Assembly (NCBI RefSeq): GCF_015163075.1
Contig: NZ_JADDXU010000027.1
Location: 49,032 to 113,031 of the forward strand
Length of the DNA stretch: 64,000 nucleotides
Source: Streptomyces justiciae
GTDB taxonomy: Bacteria > Actinomycetota > Actinomycetes > Streptomycetales > Streptomycetaceae
Direction: 5' to 3'
The translations under genes and the position numbers were made by a program. Positions 28,086 through 37,229 of this stretch are shown in pieces. The notes below the pieces were generated by a model. It had not been told where the DNA came from. It did no database searches and worked only from the letters and a program-made list of their open reading frames with translations. How positions within the stretch are numbered: the stretch's first letter is position 1; each line of letters opens with the position of its first letter.

Positions 28086-29404
28086 CGGTCGACGCCTCCC
28101 ATCACGGGGTCGATGGACGCGACGGCGACGATGACGTCGGCGACCTGGCCGCCCTCGCACATCGCCGCCATGGCCTGCAGGTTGGTGAAGGACGGGTCGC
28201 GGAAGTGGACCCGGAAGGGGCGGGTGCCGCCGTCGGACACCGCGTGCACCCCGAGTTCGCCCTTGGGCGACTCGACGGCCGCGTACGCCTGTCCCGGCGG
28301 TACGCGGAAGCCCTCGGTGACCAGCTTGAAGTGGTGGATCAGGGCCTCCATGGAGGTGCCCATGATCTTCTTGATGTGGTCGAGGGAGTTGCCGAGACCG
28401 TCGGGGCCGAGCGCGAGCTGGGCGGGCCAGGCGATCTTCTTGTCGGCGACCATGACCGGGCCGGGCTGGAGCCGGTCCAGGCACTGCTCGACGATGTGCA
28501 GCGACTGGCGCATCTCCTCCAGGCGGATGAGGAAGCGCCCGTAGGAGTCGCAGGTGTCTGCGGTCGGGACCTCGAAGTCGTAGGTCTCGTAGTCGCAGTA
28601 GGGCTGCGACTTGCGCAGGTCGTGCGGCAGGCCGGTGGAGCGCAGGATCGGACCGGTGGCGCCGAGGGCCATGCAGCCGGCCAGGTCGAGGTAACCGACG
28701 TCCTGCATACGGGCCTTGAAGATGGGGTTCCCGGTGGCGAGCTTGTCGTACTCCGGGAGGTTCTTCTTCATCTTCTTCACGAACTCGCGGATGTGGTCCA
28801 CCGCGCCGGGCGGCAGGTCCTGCGCGAGTCCGCCGGGGCGGATGTACGCGTGGTTCATCCTGAGGCCCGTGATGAGCTCGTAGATGTCGAGAATCATTTC
28901 ACGATCACGGAATCCGTAGATCATGATCGTGGTGGCGCCGAGTTCCATGCCGCCGGTGGCGATGCACACCAGGTGCGAGGAGAGCCGGTTCAGCTCCATC
29001 AGGAGCACCCGGATGATCTTGGCGCGCTCGGTGATCTGGTCCTCGATGCCGAGGAGCTTCTCGACGGCGAGACAGTAGGCGGTCTCGTTGAAGAAGGACG
29101 TCAGGTAGTCCATGCGCGTCACGAACGTGGTGCCCTGCGTCCACGTGCGGAACTCGAGGTTCTTCTCGATGCCGGTGTGCAGGTAGCCGATGCCGCAGCG
29201 GGCCTCGGTGACCGTCTCGCCCTCGATCTCCAGGATCAGGCGCAGCACTCCATGGGTGGACGGGTGCTGGGGGCCCATGTTGACGACGATGCGCTCGTCG
29301 TCGGCGCGGGCCGCGGACTGGACGACCTCGTCCCAGTCGCCACCGGTGACCGTGTAGACGGTGCCCTCGGTGGTCTCGCGAGGGGTTGCGTGCGATGTGC
29401 TCAC
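28082..29404 (-). CDS. nuoD: NADH-quinone oxidoreductase subunit D
   Basis: This 440-residue 49-kDa-type subunit forms part of the quinone site next to NuoB. Conserved features include MGPQHPSTHGVLRL (with the quinone-site His), EARCGIGYLHTGIEKNLEF and GLPHDLRKSQPYCDYETYDFEVP. It is a separate gene, not fused to nuoC as in E. coli. GTG start, overlapping the nuoC stop. Confidence 0.96.
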   Translation of the reverse strand: MSTSHATPRETTEGTVYTVTGGDWDEVVQSAARADDERIVVNMGPQHPSTHGVLRLILEIEGETVTEARCGIGYLHTGIEKNLEFRTWTQGTTFVTRMDYLTSFFNETAYCLAVEKLLGIEDQITERAKIIRVLLMELNRLSSHLVCIATGGMELGATTIMIYGFRDREMILDIYELITGLRMNHAYIRPGGLAQDLPPGAVDHIREFVKKMKKNLPEYDKLATGNPIFKARMQDVGYLDLAGCMALGATGPILRSTGLPHDLRKSQPYCDYETYDFEVPTADTCDSYGRFLIRLEEMRQSLHIVEQCLDRLQPGPVMVADKKIAWPAQLALGPDGLGNSLDHIKKIMGTSMEALIHHFKLVTEGFRVPPGQAYAAVESPKGELGVHAVSDGGTRPFRVHFRDPSFTNLQAMAAMCEGGQVADVIVAVASIDPVMGGVDR

Positions 29405-30143
29405 GAGTACGACCTCCGCTGGTCCGGAGCCGGGATCTGGGCGCCCTTGTACTCGACGGGGATGCCGCCGAGGGGGTAGTCCTTGCGCTGCGGGTGGCCC
29501 TGCCAGTCGTCCGGCATCATGATCCGGGTCAGGGCGGGGTGACCGTCGAAGACGATCCCGAAGAAGTCGTAGGTCTCGCGCTCGTGCCAGTCGTTGGTCG
29601 GGTACACGGAGACCAGGGACGGGATCTTCGGATCGGCGTCCGGGGCGCTGACCTCCAGGCGGATCAGCCGGTTGTGGGTGATCGAGCGCAGGTGGTAGAC
29701 GGCGTGCAGCTCGCGGCCCTTGTCGTGCGGGTAGTGGACGCCGCTGACGCCGGTGCAGAGCTCGAAGCGCAGGGCCGGGTCGTCGCGCAGGGTGCGGGCG
29801 ACGCGCAGCAGATGCTCGCGCTCGATGTGGAAGGTGAGCTCACCGCGGTCGACGACCGTCTTCTCGATGGCGTTGTCGGGCAGGAGGCCCTGCTCCTCCA
29901 GTGCGCCCTCCAGCTCGTCGGCGACCTCGTCGAACCAGCCGCCGTAGGGGCGGGTGGCCGCCCCCGGGAGCCGGATGGAGCGGACCAGGCCGCCGTAGCC
30001 GGAGGTGTCGCCGCCGTTGTTGGCGCCGAACATGCCGCGCTGGACGCGGATCTCCTCGCCGCCCTCGCCCCGCTGGCCGGGGAGGTTGGAGGCACCGAGG
30101 TCCTTCTCGGGGTTCACGCCGTTCGACGCCCCGTTCGCGTCGC

Positions 30144-30147
<4 letters not shown>
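29401..30147 (-). CDS. nuoC: NADH-quinone oxidoreductase subunit C
   Basis: This 248-residue 30-kDa-type peripheral subunit has the family signature ERETYDFFGIVFDGHPALTRIMMPDDWQGHPQRKDYPLGG near the C-terminus (given here as consecutive parts ERETYDFFGI, HPALTRIMMPDDW and GHPQRKDYPLGG). The first 65 residues form a Gly/Asn-rich extension. ATG at 30147 overlaps nuoB (ATGA). Confidence 0.95.
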
Positions 30148-30698
<551 letters not shown>

Positions 30699-30712
30699 GA
30701 GTTAAAGGCCCC

Positions 30713-31072
30713 TCAGTCCCATTCCAGGCCGCCGCGCCGCCATACGTACGCGTACGCGACGAAGACGGTGAGCACGAAGAGCAGCATCTCCACGAGCCCG
30801 AAAACACCCAGGGCGTCGAAGGTGACGGCCCAGGGGTAGAGGAAGACGATCTCGATGTCGAAGACGATGAAGAGCATCGCCGTCAGGTAGTACTTGATGG
30901 GGAAGCGCCCGCCGCCGGCCGGCGTGGGGGTCGGCTCGATCCCGCACTCGTAGGCCTCGAGCTTGGCCCGGTTGTACCGCTTCGGACCGATCAGCGTGGC
31001 CATGACCACGGAGAAGATCGCAAAGCCTGCCCCGAGGGCTCCCAGTACGAGGATGGGCGCATACGCGTTCAC
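30713..31072 (-). CDS. nuoA: NADH-quinone oxidoreductase subunit A
   Basis: This 119-residue small membrane subunit has three helices and the conserved loop AKLEAYECGIEPTP with its Cys, followed by FDIEIVFLYPW. It is the first gene of the nuo operon. It starts at GTG 31072 behind GAGGAG. A TGTGA-N6-TCACA site lies 108 bp upstream. Confidence 0.96.
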   Translation of the reverse strand: MNAYAPILVLGALGAGFAIFSVVMATLIGPKRYNRAKLEAYECGIEPTPTPAGGGRFPIKYYLTAMLFIVFDIEIVFLYPWAVTFDALGVFGLVEMLLFVLTVFVAYAYVWRRGGLEWD

Positions 31073-31179
31073 CGCTCCTCGCTCCTCTCAGTCGGCACTG
31101 ACTGCTGGCGATGGCGTCGGGTTCACTTCCGTCTCACGTGCCCCACGAACCCCGTTCGTCCCGACGAAGATCGCGAACA

Positions 31180-31195
31180 TGTGAAGCAGGTCACA
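31180..31195. promoter_or_regulatory. Rex-like (or Crp-like) operator upstream of nuoA
   Basis: TGTGAAGCAGGTCACA is a palindrome with perfect TGTGA/TCACA arms and a 6-bp centre, 108 bp upstream of nuoA. The Streptomyces redox repressor Rex senses NADH/NAD+, recognises TGTGAACGCGTTCACA-like sites and is known to control nuo; this site differs from that consensus at few central bases. TGTGA-N6-TCACA is also the Crp consensus, so Crp remains possible, including control of the divergent NlpC gene. Confidence 0.65.
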
Positions 31196-31619
31196 AGCCC
31201 AACTGACCCGCATCTTATGCCCGCCGGTCTGTGATCTGCGACACGGGGTATTGCACAAGCTTTGTGATCTCCACCACCTGACGAAGGATCATGAAGTCGG
31301 ATGAGCGGTGATCTTCGTACGTGAAGCGTCCGAGCGATCACCAGAGGTGACATTTTGGCTCGTCGGCGCAGTTGGGACGGGGTGCGGAAGCGGCGTCTCA
31401 ATATCAAGAGTCTTCCCGTGCATGCAAATTGGTGCTGGACGCGACCGCTTGATAGTGCGCGGCGTTCACACCCGGGAGGGGGTCGCGGGGCGCGATGTGG
31501 ACGCGTGCACACATTCACGAGCGGGTGACGGCGAGGGGTGCGCGCGTGACGCAGGCGCCGCCGTAACCGTTGCGTGACCTCCGCCACATCGATGAGAGAC
31601 CTCTGAGAAGCGGGCTTGG

Positions 31620-31639
31620 CCACCGGTCCCAACCGGTGG
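31620..31639. promoter_or_regulatory. Stem-loop in the NlpC/P60 leader
   Basis: CCACCGGT (31620-31627) and ACCGGTGG (31632-31639) form a perfect 8-bp stem with a 4-base loop, about 190 bp before the NlpC/P60 start. There is no T-tract after it. It could be an RNA structure in a long leader or an operator. Confidence 0.4.
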
Positions 31640-31674
31640 TAGGCGCGGGGCAATTCGGGCGTAACGATGAAAGA

Positions 31675-31686
31675 CCGTGATCACGG
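31675..31686. promoter_or_regulatory. 12-bp perfect palindrome before the NlpC/P60 gene
   Basis: CCGTGATCACGG is self-complementary and lies 141 bp before the ATG at 31828. CGTAACG (31660-31666) and CGTTACG (31713-31719) flank it as a further inverted pair. The GTGATCAC core resembles one arm of Crp/Fnr-type sites, but no regulator can be named. Confidence 0.35.
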
Positions 31687-31827
31687 CCATGATGGACCGT
31701 GCCCGCAATGTCCGTTACGGCGTCAATAAAGAGCGCCACGCCCGGGATTCGAGGGGCTGGATGAACAACTGTGGCGCAGGACACGTTTCTTGAAGGTATG
31801 GAGGAGCCCCTGATACCGGTTGTTCTC

Positions 31828-32616
31828 ATGTCCCACACCGCTCACATACGCAGCCACCGGAAACCCCGCCGCAGCGCGACGACTTCGCTCGCCGTGCGTG
31901 CCGGAGTTGCCGGTGGCGTCCTCAGCATGGCAGCGGCGGGCGCGTCGGCCTCGGCGAGCGCCGCCGAGACGACGCAGACGCTCGAACTGCCCACGCTCAC
32001 GGCCGACCTGGCCGCCCAGGTCGCCCAGTCCGCGGACGCCACGCAGCAGGCCGCCGCGAACTACGAGCTGGAGGCCGAGCGTGACGCGGCCGCCGCCGCG
32101 GCCGCCAAGGAGGCCAAGAAGGACCTCGCCGAGGCGAAGAAGAAGGCGGAAGCCAAGAAGAAGGCTGAGGAGGCCCGCAAGGCCGCCGCAGAGGCCGCCG
32201 CCTCGCGTTCCTCAAGCCGGAGCACCCTCTCCGCGTCCACGACCGCCTCGGCGCCCGCCAGCGGCTCCGTCGCGACCGTCATCGCCTTCCTCAAGGCCCA
32301 GGTGGGCGACGCCTACGTCATGGGCGGCACCGGCCCCAACGCGTGGGACTGCTCCGGCCTGGTCCAGGCCGCGTTCAAGCAGGTCGGCGTCGACCTGCCG
32401 CGCGTCTCCCAGGACCAGTCCATGGCCGGCACCGACGTGTCCCTGTCCAACCTGCAGGTCGGCGACATCCTGTACTGGGGCGGCAAGGGCTCCGCGTACC
32501 ACGTGGGCGTCTACATCGGCGACGGCCAGTACCTGGACGCGGCCAACCCGTCCAAGGGCGTTGTCATCCAGGACCTGTCCGGTTACCCGGCGTCGGGTGC
32601 CGTGCGCGTACTCTGA
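31828..32616 (+). CDS. Secreted NlpC/P60 peptidoglycan hydrolase
   Basis: This 262-residue protein has a signal peptide (about residues 1-46, Arg-rich n-region) followed by an alanine/lysine-rich coiled coil (75-125, repeated KKAEAKKKAEEARKAA). After a Ser/Thr linker comes an NlpC/P60 domain (147-262) with the nucleophile Cys175 in WDCSGL and His225 in AYHVGVYIG. It cuts D-glutamyl-diaminopimelate bonds in the wall stem peptide; the coiled coil may place or inhibit the enzyme, as in RipA-like proteins. I prefer the ATG at 31828 (MSHTAHIRSH) because it starts a proper signal peptide. GGAGGAG lies somewhat far upstream, and an alternative start 19 codons earlier exists. It has a long upstream region shared divergently with nuoA. 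Confidence 0.9.
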   Translation: MSHTAHIRSHRKPRRSATTSLAVRAGVAGGVLSMAAAGASASASAAETTQTLELPTLTADLAAQVAQSADATQQAAANYELEAERDAAAAAAAKEAKKDLAEAKKKAEAKKKAEEARKAAAEAAASRSSSRSTLSASTTASAPASGSVATVIAFLKAQVGDAYVMGGTGPNAWDCSGLVQAAFKQVGVDLPRVSQDQSMAGTDVSLSNLQVGDILYWGGKGSAYHVGVYIGDGQYLDAANPSKGVVIQDLSGYPASGAVRVL

Positions 32617-32644
32617 CAAAACGCGCACGGGCGCACAGAACGTC

Positions 32645-32681
32645 GGAAGGGCCGCAGCCGCTCGGGGGCAGCGGCCCTTCC
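32645..32681. terminator. Hairpin terminator after the NlpC/P60 gene
   Basis: GGAAGGGCCGC (32645-32655) pairs exactly with GCGGCCCTTCC (32671-32681) around a 15-base loop. It lies between the convergent NlpC/P60 and FAD-oxidoreductase stops and may act in both directions. Confidence 0.85.
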
Positions 32682-32695
32682 GCCCGTCCCCGTGA

Positions 32696-34501
32696 CTATC
32701 CGAGGTCGAAGGTGTTGGGCAGGCCCAACCGGTGGCGGGCCTCGTCGATCCGCTTCAGCGGCTCCATCTCCGGGGGCCGGAAGAGCTCCAGCACCTCACA
32801 CCGCTCGGCGTCCGAACGGTCCGCGTCCAGCAGCGCGTTGACCGCCAGCCGGGCCGACTCGTTGGCGCCCTCCATCGTCGCGAGGTCCACGTCGGTACGG
32901 ACGTAGTCGCCCGCGAGGAAGAAGTTGGGCACCTTCGTGCGGGCCGAAGGGCGGTTGTAGAGCGTGCCCGTGGGATGGATGAGGAGCTGTTCGCGGTTCT
33001 GCGGGTCGGGGCCGCCGACGCCCGTCACCGCCGGGTCCATGAACCAGCCGAGCCGGTCGTCGTCGACCAGCGTCGTCTTGCCGGCGTCGTTCAGCCCGTC
33101 CTTCAACTGCGCCCACAGTTCGGCGACGATCTCGTCCTTGGTGCATTCCTTGGCCGTCTTGCCGTACAGGATGCCGGGCTTGTCCCATTCCGAGATGATC
33201 GCGGAGAGACAGTCGCGGGCCTGGCCGTCGCCGTAGTCGCGTGCGAAGTCCCGGCCGTCCCAGAACTGGGCCTGACCGACCGCCGTCACCGACCAGGGCG
33301 AGTCGAGGCAGTTGACGTGGCCGTGCACGACGGGGGTGGGCGTGCGCAGGTAGAACATCACGCCGGTCATCCAGTCCGTCTTCAGCGCGTCGCAGCGCGC
33401 GAGCTGCGGGTCCGCCGCGCGCAGGGCCGCTCCCCACGTCACGCGCGCGTGCTCGACGGGGAGCGCGGAGACGTAGTGGTCGGCGGTGACGGTACGTTCG
33501 TCGCCGCCGTCGCGGGCCGAGACGCGGACGCCGGTGACGCGGCCGGCGTCGTACAGGACCTCGTGGACCTGCGTGCCGAGCACGAACCGCACGCCCTGGG
33601 AGCGCAGATGCCGTTCCCACGGGTCGATCCAGGCCTCGCTGGTGGGGGCGTTGAGGACGCGGTCGACGTCGGAGTCGGGGCCGTCCATGCCGCGGCCGAG
33701 GAGGCCCCACAGGATCAGGGCCTCGATGATGACGCGGCCGACCGTGCGGGTGGAGGCGACTTCCGCGCGCGTGGCGACGAGGTTGCGGGTCTGTCCGATG
33801 CCGAGGACGGTCTGGTACTCCGCGCTCATCTCCTCCGCGCGGATGAAGTCCCACCACGAGGTCTTCTCCCACTGGTCCTCGCGGCGGGCGTCGCAACTGG
33901 TGAGGTGGACCAGGACGCGGTCGGCGAAGTAGGCGGCCTCGTGGGCGGGGAGGTTGGTGGCGAGGTCCAGGACGGAGAGGATCTGGTCTCGGATCCAGAG
34001 CGGGGTGAGGTCACCGGGGGCGGGCGGGGTGGTGGCGCGGCGCAAAGGGAAGTGCAGGTCGGGGCGTCCGTCCGCGCGGGCGAACAACTCCTCCGTCGCG
34101 TTGCGGAGGTTGTCGCGGACGCCTCCGGCGTTGCCGGGGAAGGGGATACGGCTCATCGTGTCCGGCAGGTTCCGGTAGAAGCCGGGGAAGAAGCGGAAGC
34201 CGTGCTCGGCGGGGAGGTCGGCGCGGCCGCCGGCGGCCGTGCCGGGGACGGGCATCGAGCGGGCCTTGCCGCCGAGGACGTCGTAGTACTCGTAGACGGT
34301 GACGTCGTAGCCGCGTTCGGCGAGTTCGTGGGCGGCGCTCAGGCCCGAGACGCCACCGCCGAGGACGGCGACGCGCTTGCCGGAAGCGGCGCTCGCGCCT
34401 CCGGCGGGCCATAACGCGAGGGCGCCGGCCGCTCCTCCGGTACCGGCCAGGAAGCGTCTGCGGGTGTGGCCCTGGGGCCGCTGGGTGTGTTCTGTTGTCA
34501 T
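32696..34501 (-). CDS. Tat-exported FAD-dependent amine oxidase/phytoene-desaturase-like oxidoreductase
   Basis: The protein has 601 residues. A twin-arginine signal (HTRRRFLAGTGGAAGALAL, residues 14-32) indicates export of a folded cofactor-bound protein. The FAD motif VAVLGGGVSGLSAAHELAERG begins near residue 47, followed by YEYYDVLGGKARS; near the C-terminus FFLAGDYVRTDVDLATMEGANESARLA closes the FAD site (quoted here as FFLAGDYVRTDVDLATMEGA). The family is the NAD(P)-binding amine oxidase group that includes hydroxysqualene dehydroxylase and carotenoid desaturases/isomerases; substrate is unknown. The ATG at 34501 starts the Tat signal; the 29 upstream codons are not signal-like. It is divergent from def. 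Confidence 0.85.
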   Translation of the reverse strand: MTTEHTQRPQGHTRRRFLAGTGGAAGALALWPAGGASAASGKRVAVLGGGVSGLSAAHELAERGYDVTVYEYYDVLGGKARSMPVPGTAAGGRADLPAEHGFRFFPGFYRNLPDTMSRIPFPGNAGGVRDNLRNATEELFARADGRPDLHFPLRRATTPPAPGDLTPLWIRDQILSVLDLATNLPAHEAAYFADRVLVHLTSCDARREDQWEKTSWWDFIRAEEMSAEYQTVLGIGQTRNLVATRAEVASTRTVGRVIIEALILWGLLGRGMDGPDSDVDRVLNAPTSEAWIDPWERHLRSQGVRFVLGTQVHEVLYDAGRVTGVRVSARDGGDERTVTADHYVSALPVEHARVTWGAALRAADPQLARCDALKTDWMTGVMFYLRTPTPVVHGHVNCLDSPWSVTAVGQAQFWDGRDFARDYGDGQARDCLSAIISEWDKPGILYGKTAKECTKDEIVAELWAQLKDGLNDAGKTTLVDDDRLGWFMDPAVTGVGGPDPQNREQLLIHPTGTLYNRPSARTKVPNFFLAGDYVRTDVDLATMEGANESARLAVNALLDADRSDAERCEVLELFRPPEMEPLKRIDEARHRLGLPNTFDLG

Positions 34502-34590
34502 GGGCAACGGAGGGTAGGGAGCGGCCCCGGAGGCCGGAAGCCCGATGACCCACCGCCCACAGCATCCACACACCGAGGAGAAACGCACTC

Positions 34591-35214
34591 ATGCCCAGCG
34601 TGTTCGTACAAGGCAGGCCCGTTGACTCGTATCCGCCGCTCGCGCCCGACGCCCGGCGCGGGAAGGTGCGGCGCATCACGGAGGTCGGGGAGCAGGTCCT
34701 GCACAAGCCGTGCCGGGACGTGACCGAGTTCGGGCCGGATCTCGCCGCCCTGATCGACGACATGTTCCTGACGATGTACATCGCGGACGGGGCCGGCCTC
34801 GCGGCGAACCAGGTCGGCGTCGATCTGCGGCTGTTCGTCTACGACTGCCCGGACGACGACGGGGCCCGGCATGTCGGGCACATCGTCAACCCGGTGCTCG
34901 ACGAGGCTCCGGCCGGACGCGGGCTCCTCGACGACCACGAGGGCTGCCTGTCCGTCCCCGGCGCCGTGATGGACGTACCGCGCCCGGAGCGGGCCGTGGT
35001 ACGCGGGTACGACAAGGAGGGCGAGCCGATCACCGTCGAGGGAACGGGATACTTCGCCCGCTGTCTCGCCCACGAGACCGACCACACCAACGGGCACGTC
35101 TACCTGGACCGGCTCTCCAAGCGGGACCGCAAGGAGGCGCTGCGGCAGGTGGCGGACCGGCGGGACGAGGTGTTCGCGCGCCGGACCGCCAACATCGAGG
35201 CCCTGAGCAGCTAG
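34591..35214 (+). CDS. def: Peptide deformylase
   Basis: The protein has 207 residues. It removes the formyl group from N-formylmethionine of nascent proteins using a metal held by Cys119 and the two histidines of HETDH. All three motifs are present: GAGLAANQ (67-74), EGCLS (117-121) and HETDH (161-165). The N-terminal 25 residues precede the usual start of the family. GAGGAG lies upstream of the ATG. It stands alone, without the fmt/rsm genes that often accompany def, so it may be one of several copies. Confidence 0.95.
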   Translation: MPSVFVQGRPVDSYPPLAPDARRGKVRRITEVGEQVLHKPCRDVTEFGPDLAALIDDMFLTMYIADGAGLAANQVGVDLRLFVYDCPDDDGARHVGHIVNPVLDEAPAGRGLLDDHEGCLSVPGAVMDVPRPERAVVRGYDKEGEPITVEGTGYFARCLAHETDHTNGHVYLDRLSKRDRKEALRQVADRRDEVFARRTANIEALSS

Positions 35215-36525
35215 TTACGCCTTCGGCGCCACCTTGCTCAGCCCATTGATGATCCGGTCCATCGCGTCGCCGCCCGTCGGGTCGGTGAGGTTGGCCAGCA
35301 TCTTCAGGGTGAACTTCATGAGCAGCGGGTGCGTCAGGCCGCGCTGGGTCGCGATCTTCATGACCTTCGGGTTGCCGATGAGCTTCACGAAGGCGCGGCC
35401 CAGCGTGTAGTAGCCGCCGTAGGTGTCCTTGAGGACCTGCGGGTAGCGCTGGAGCGCGATCTCCCGCTGGGCCGGCGTGGCCCGCGCGTGGGCCTGGACG
35501 ATGACGTCGGCGGCGATCTGGCCGGACTCCATGGCGTAGGCGATGCCCTCGCCGTTGAAGGGGTTCACCAGGCCGCCGGCGTCGCCGACGAGCAGCAGCC
35601 CACGCGTGTAGTGCGGCTGCCGGTTGAAGGCCATGGGGAGGGCGGCGCCGCGGATCGGGCCGGTCATGTTCTCCGGGGTGTAGCCCCACTCCTCCGGCAT
35701 CGAGGCGCACCAGGCCTTCAGCACCTCGCGCCAGTCCAGCTCCTTGAAGGAGTCGGAGGTGTTGAGGACGCCGAGGCCGACGTTGGACGTGCCGTCGCCC
35801 ATGCCGAAGATCCAGCCGTAGCCCGGCAGGAGGCGCGGCTCAGGGCCGCGGCGGTCCCACAGCTCCAGCCAGGACTCCAGGTAGTCGTCCTCGTGGCGCG
35901 GCGACTCGAAGTACGTCCGTACGGCGACGCCCATCGGGCGGTCCTCGCGGCGGTGCAGGCCCATCGCCAGGGAGAGGCGGGTGGAGTTGCCGTCGGCGGC
36001 GACGACGAGCGGGGCGTGGAAGGTGACCTCCCGCTTCTCGCCGGAGTCGCCGAGCTTGGCGTGGACGCCGGTGATGCGGCCGGTGCGGTCGTCGATGATC
36101 GGGGCGCCGACGTTGCAGCGCTCGTACAGCCGGGCGCCCGCCTTCTGGGCCTGCCGGGCGAGCTGCTCGTCGAAGTCGTCGCGCTTGCGGACGAGGCCGT
36201 AGTCCGGGAAGGAGGCGAGATCCGGCCAGTCCAGCTGGAGCCGGACGCCGCCGCCGATGATGCGCAGGCCCTTGTTGCGCAGCCAGCCGGCTTCCTCGGA
36301 GATGTCGATGCCCATGGCGACGAGCTGCTTGGTGGCGCGCGGGGTGAGGCCGTCACCGCAGACCTTCTCGCGCGGGAACGCCGTCTTCTCCAGCAGGAGG
36401 ACGTCGAGACCGGCCTTGGCGAGGTAGTACGCGGTCGTGGAGCCGGCCGGCCCCGCGCCGACGACGATGACGTCGGCGGTGTTCTCGGAAAGGGGCTCGG
36501 AGTGGGGCTCGGTCACGGCGGTCAC
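35215..36525 (-). CDS. Geranylgeranyl reductase family protein, probable menaquinone reductase (MenJ-like)
   Basis: This 436-residue FAD enzyme reduces double bonds in isoprenoid chains. Visible are the N-terminal FAD motif VVGAGPAGSTTAYYLAKAG, the family box FPREKVCGDGLTPRA, the second FAD motif LLVGDAGGLVNPFNGEGIAYAMESG and the KDTYGGYYTLGR C-terminal segment. Streptomyces menaquinones carry partly saturated tails. Because menG lies about 1 kb away and mqnC and nuo are close, I infer that it saturates menaquinone; a role in archaeal-type lipids is unlikely here. The GTG start at 36525 has GGGGAGA upstream. It converges with def; the two stop codons are adjacent with no spacer. Confidence 0.85.
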   Translation of the reverse strand: MTAVTEPHSEPLSENTADVIVVGAGPAGSTTAYYLAKAGLDVLLLEKTAFPREKVCGDGLTPRATKQLVAMGIDISEEAGWLRNKGLRIIGGGVRLQLDWPDLASFPDYGLVRKRDDFDEQLARQAQKAGARLYERCNVGAPIIDDRTGRITGVHAKLGDSGEKREVTFHAPLVVAADGNSTRLSLAMGLHRREDRPMGVAVRTYFESPRHEDDYLESWLELWDRRGPEPRLLPGYGWIFGMGDGTSNVGLGVLNTSDSFKELDWREVLKAWCASMPEEWGYTPENMTGPIRGAALPMAFNRQPHYTRGLLLVGDAGGLVNPFNGEGIAYAMESGQIAADVIVQAHARATPAQREIALQRYPQVLKDTYGGYYTLGRAFVKLIGNPKVMKIATQRGLTHPLLMKFTLKMLANLTDPTGGDAMDRIINGLSKVAPKA

Positions 36526-36622
36526 GGCGGGATCTCCCCAAGTTCGAAATCTGCGTGCCGACTAGCACTGGACATGGGCAGTCTATTCAGCACGATTGAT
36601 CACCCGGCTGAAGGGCTGCCCC

Positions 36623-37147
36623 GTGAACCGAGCTCTCCCCGTAGTAAGGCTGCGTGTCCCCACCGACGAGGACGCCGTCGCCTGGCACCGGCTCTTCGAC
36701 GACCCGGACGTCATGGAGTTCCACGGCGGCCGGTCCGCGGAGCTGTACGTCTACGAGGAACTCACCGCCCGCCAGCGCCGGCACGACGCCGAGCTGGGCT
36801 TCTGCCTGTGGACCATGCTCGACGAGGACGACCGGGTCATCGGTTTCACCGGCGCCCAGCCGTGGCCGCAGGAGTGGGGGCCGAAGGGCGAGATCGAGAT
36901 CGGCTGGCGGCTCGGGCGGGCGTACTGGGGCAAGGGATACGCCACCGCCGCCGCGCGGGAGACGCTGGAACGGCTGCGGGCGGCGGGCGTGCCGAACGTG
37001 GTGGCGATGGTCAGACCGGGCAACGAACGCTCGGTCGCGGTCACCCGGCGCCTCGGCATGGAGCTCGCGGAGACCTTCCCGCACCCGCGGCTCCCGGAGG
37101 ACGCGCTCTGCTTCCGGCTCGACCTGGAGAACGGTCACGCACAGTAA
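36623..37147 (+). CDS. GNAT-family N-acetyltransferase (RimJ/RimL type)
   Basis: This 174-residue protein has the acetyl-CoA-binding loop of GNAT enzymes, visible as IGWRLGRAYWGKGYATAAAR (residues about 91-110), and the C-terminal NVVAMVRPGNERSVAVTRRLGM typical of the RimJ/RimL subgroup (quoted as NERSVAVTRRLGM). The first strand holds VRLRVPTDEDAVAWHRLFDD. GTG at 36623 is my choice of start; a TTG nine codons earlier is possible. The acceptor substrate is unknown. It is divergent from the menaquinone reductase gene, sharing a 97-bp promoter region. Confidence 0.88.
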   Translation: MNRALPVVRLRVPTDEDAVAWHRLFDDPDVMEFHGGRSAELYVYEELTARQRRHDAELGFCLWTMLDEDDRVIGFTGAQPWPQEWGPKGEIEIGWRLGRAYWGKGYATAAARETLERLRAAGVPNVVAMVRPGNERSVAVTRRLGMELAETFPHPRLPEDALCFRLDLENGHAQ

Positions 37148-37229
37148 CTAACTGTTACAGAACGCCACTTAGCGCTTCCGGACGGCACCCCCAGGCGGTT
37201 ACCCTGCTAGTACCGCTGGGGGTGACATC

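Larger units (their letters stand above)
31073..31827. other. Long divergent control region between nuoA and the NlpC/P60 gene
   Basis: This 755-bp region has no convincing gene. It holds the Rex/Crp-like palindrome (31180-31195), a TAAGAT on the minus strand (31212-31217) that could be a nuo -10, and CACAAGCTTTGTG (31254-31266). Nearer the NlpC gene are a stem-loop (31620-31639) and a 12-bp palindrome (31675-31686). Short frames at 31308-31577 (plus) and 31123-31653 (minus) lack ribosome sites and normal codon bias. Confidence 0.7.

Noticed and set aside
31308..31577. 89-codon plus frame in the nuoA/NlpC gap
   Set aside because: No ribosome site, weak codon bias and no recognisable protein.
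31380..31827. ydaO (c-di-AMP) riboswitch before the NlpC/P60 gene
   Set aside because: I looked because such hydrolases can have one, but the conserved core sequences of ydaO are not visible; only simple hairpins are.
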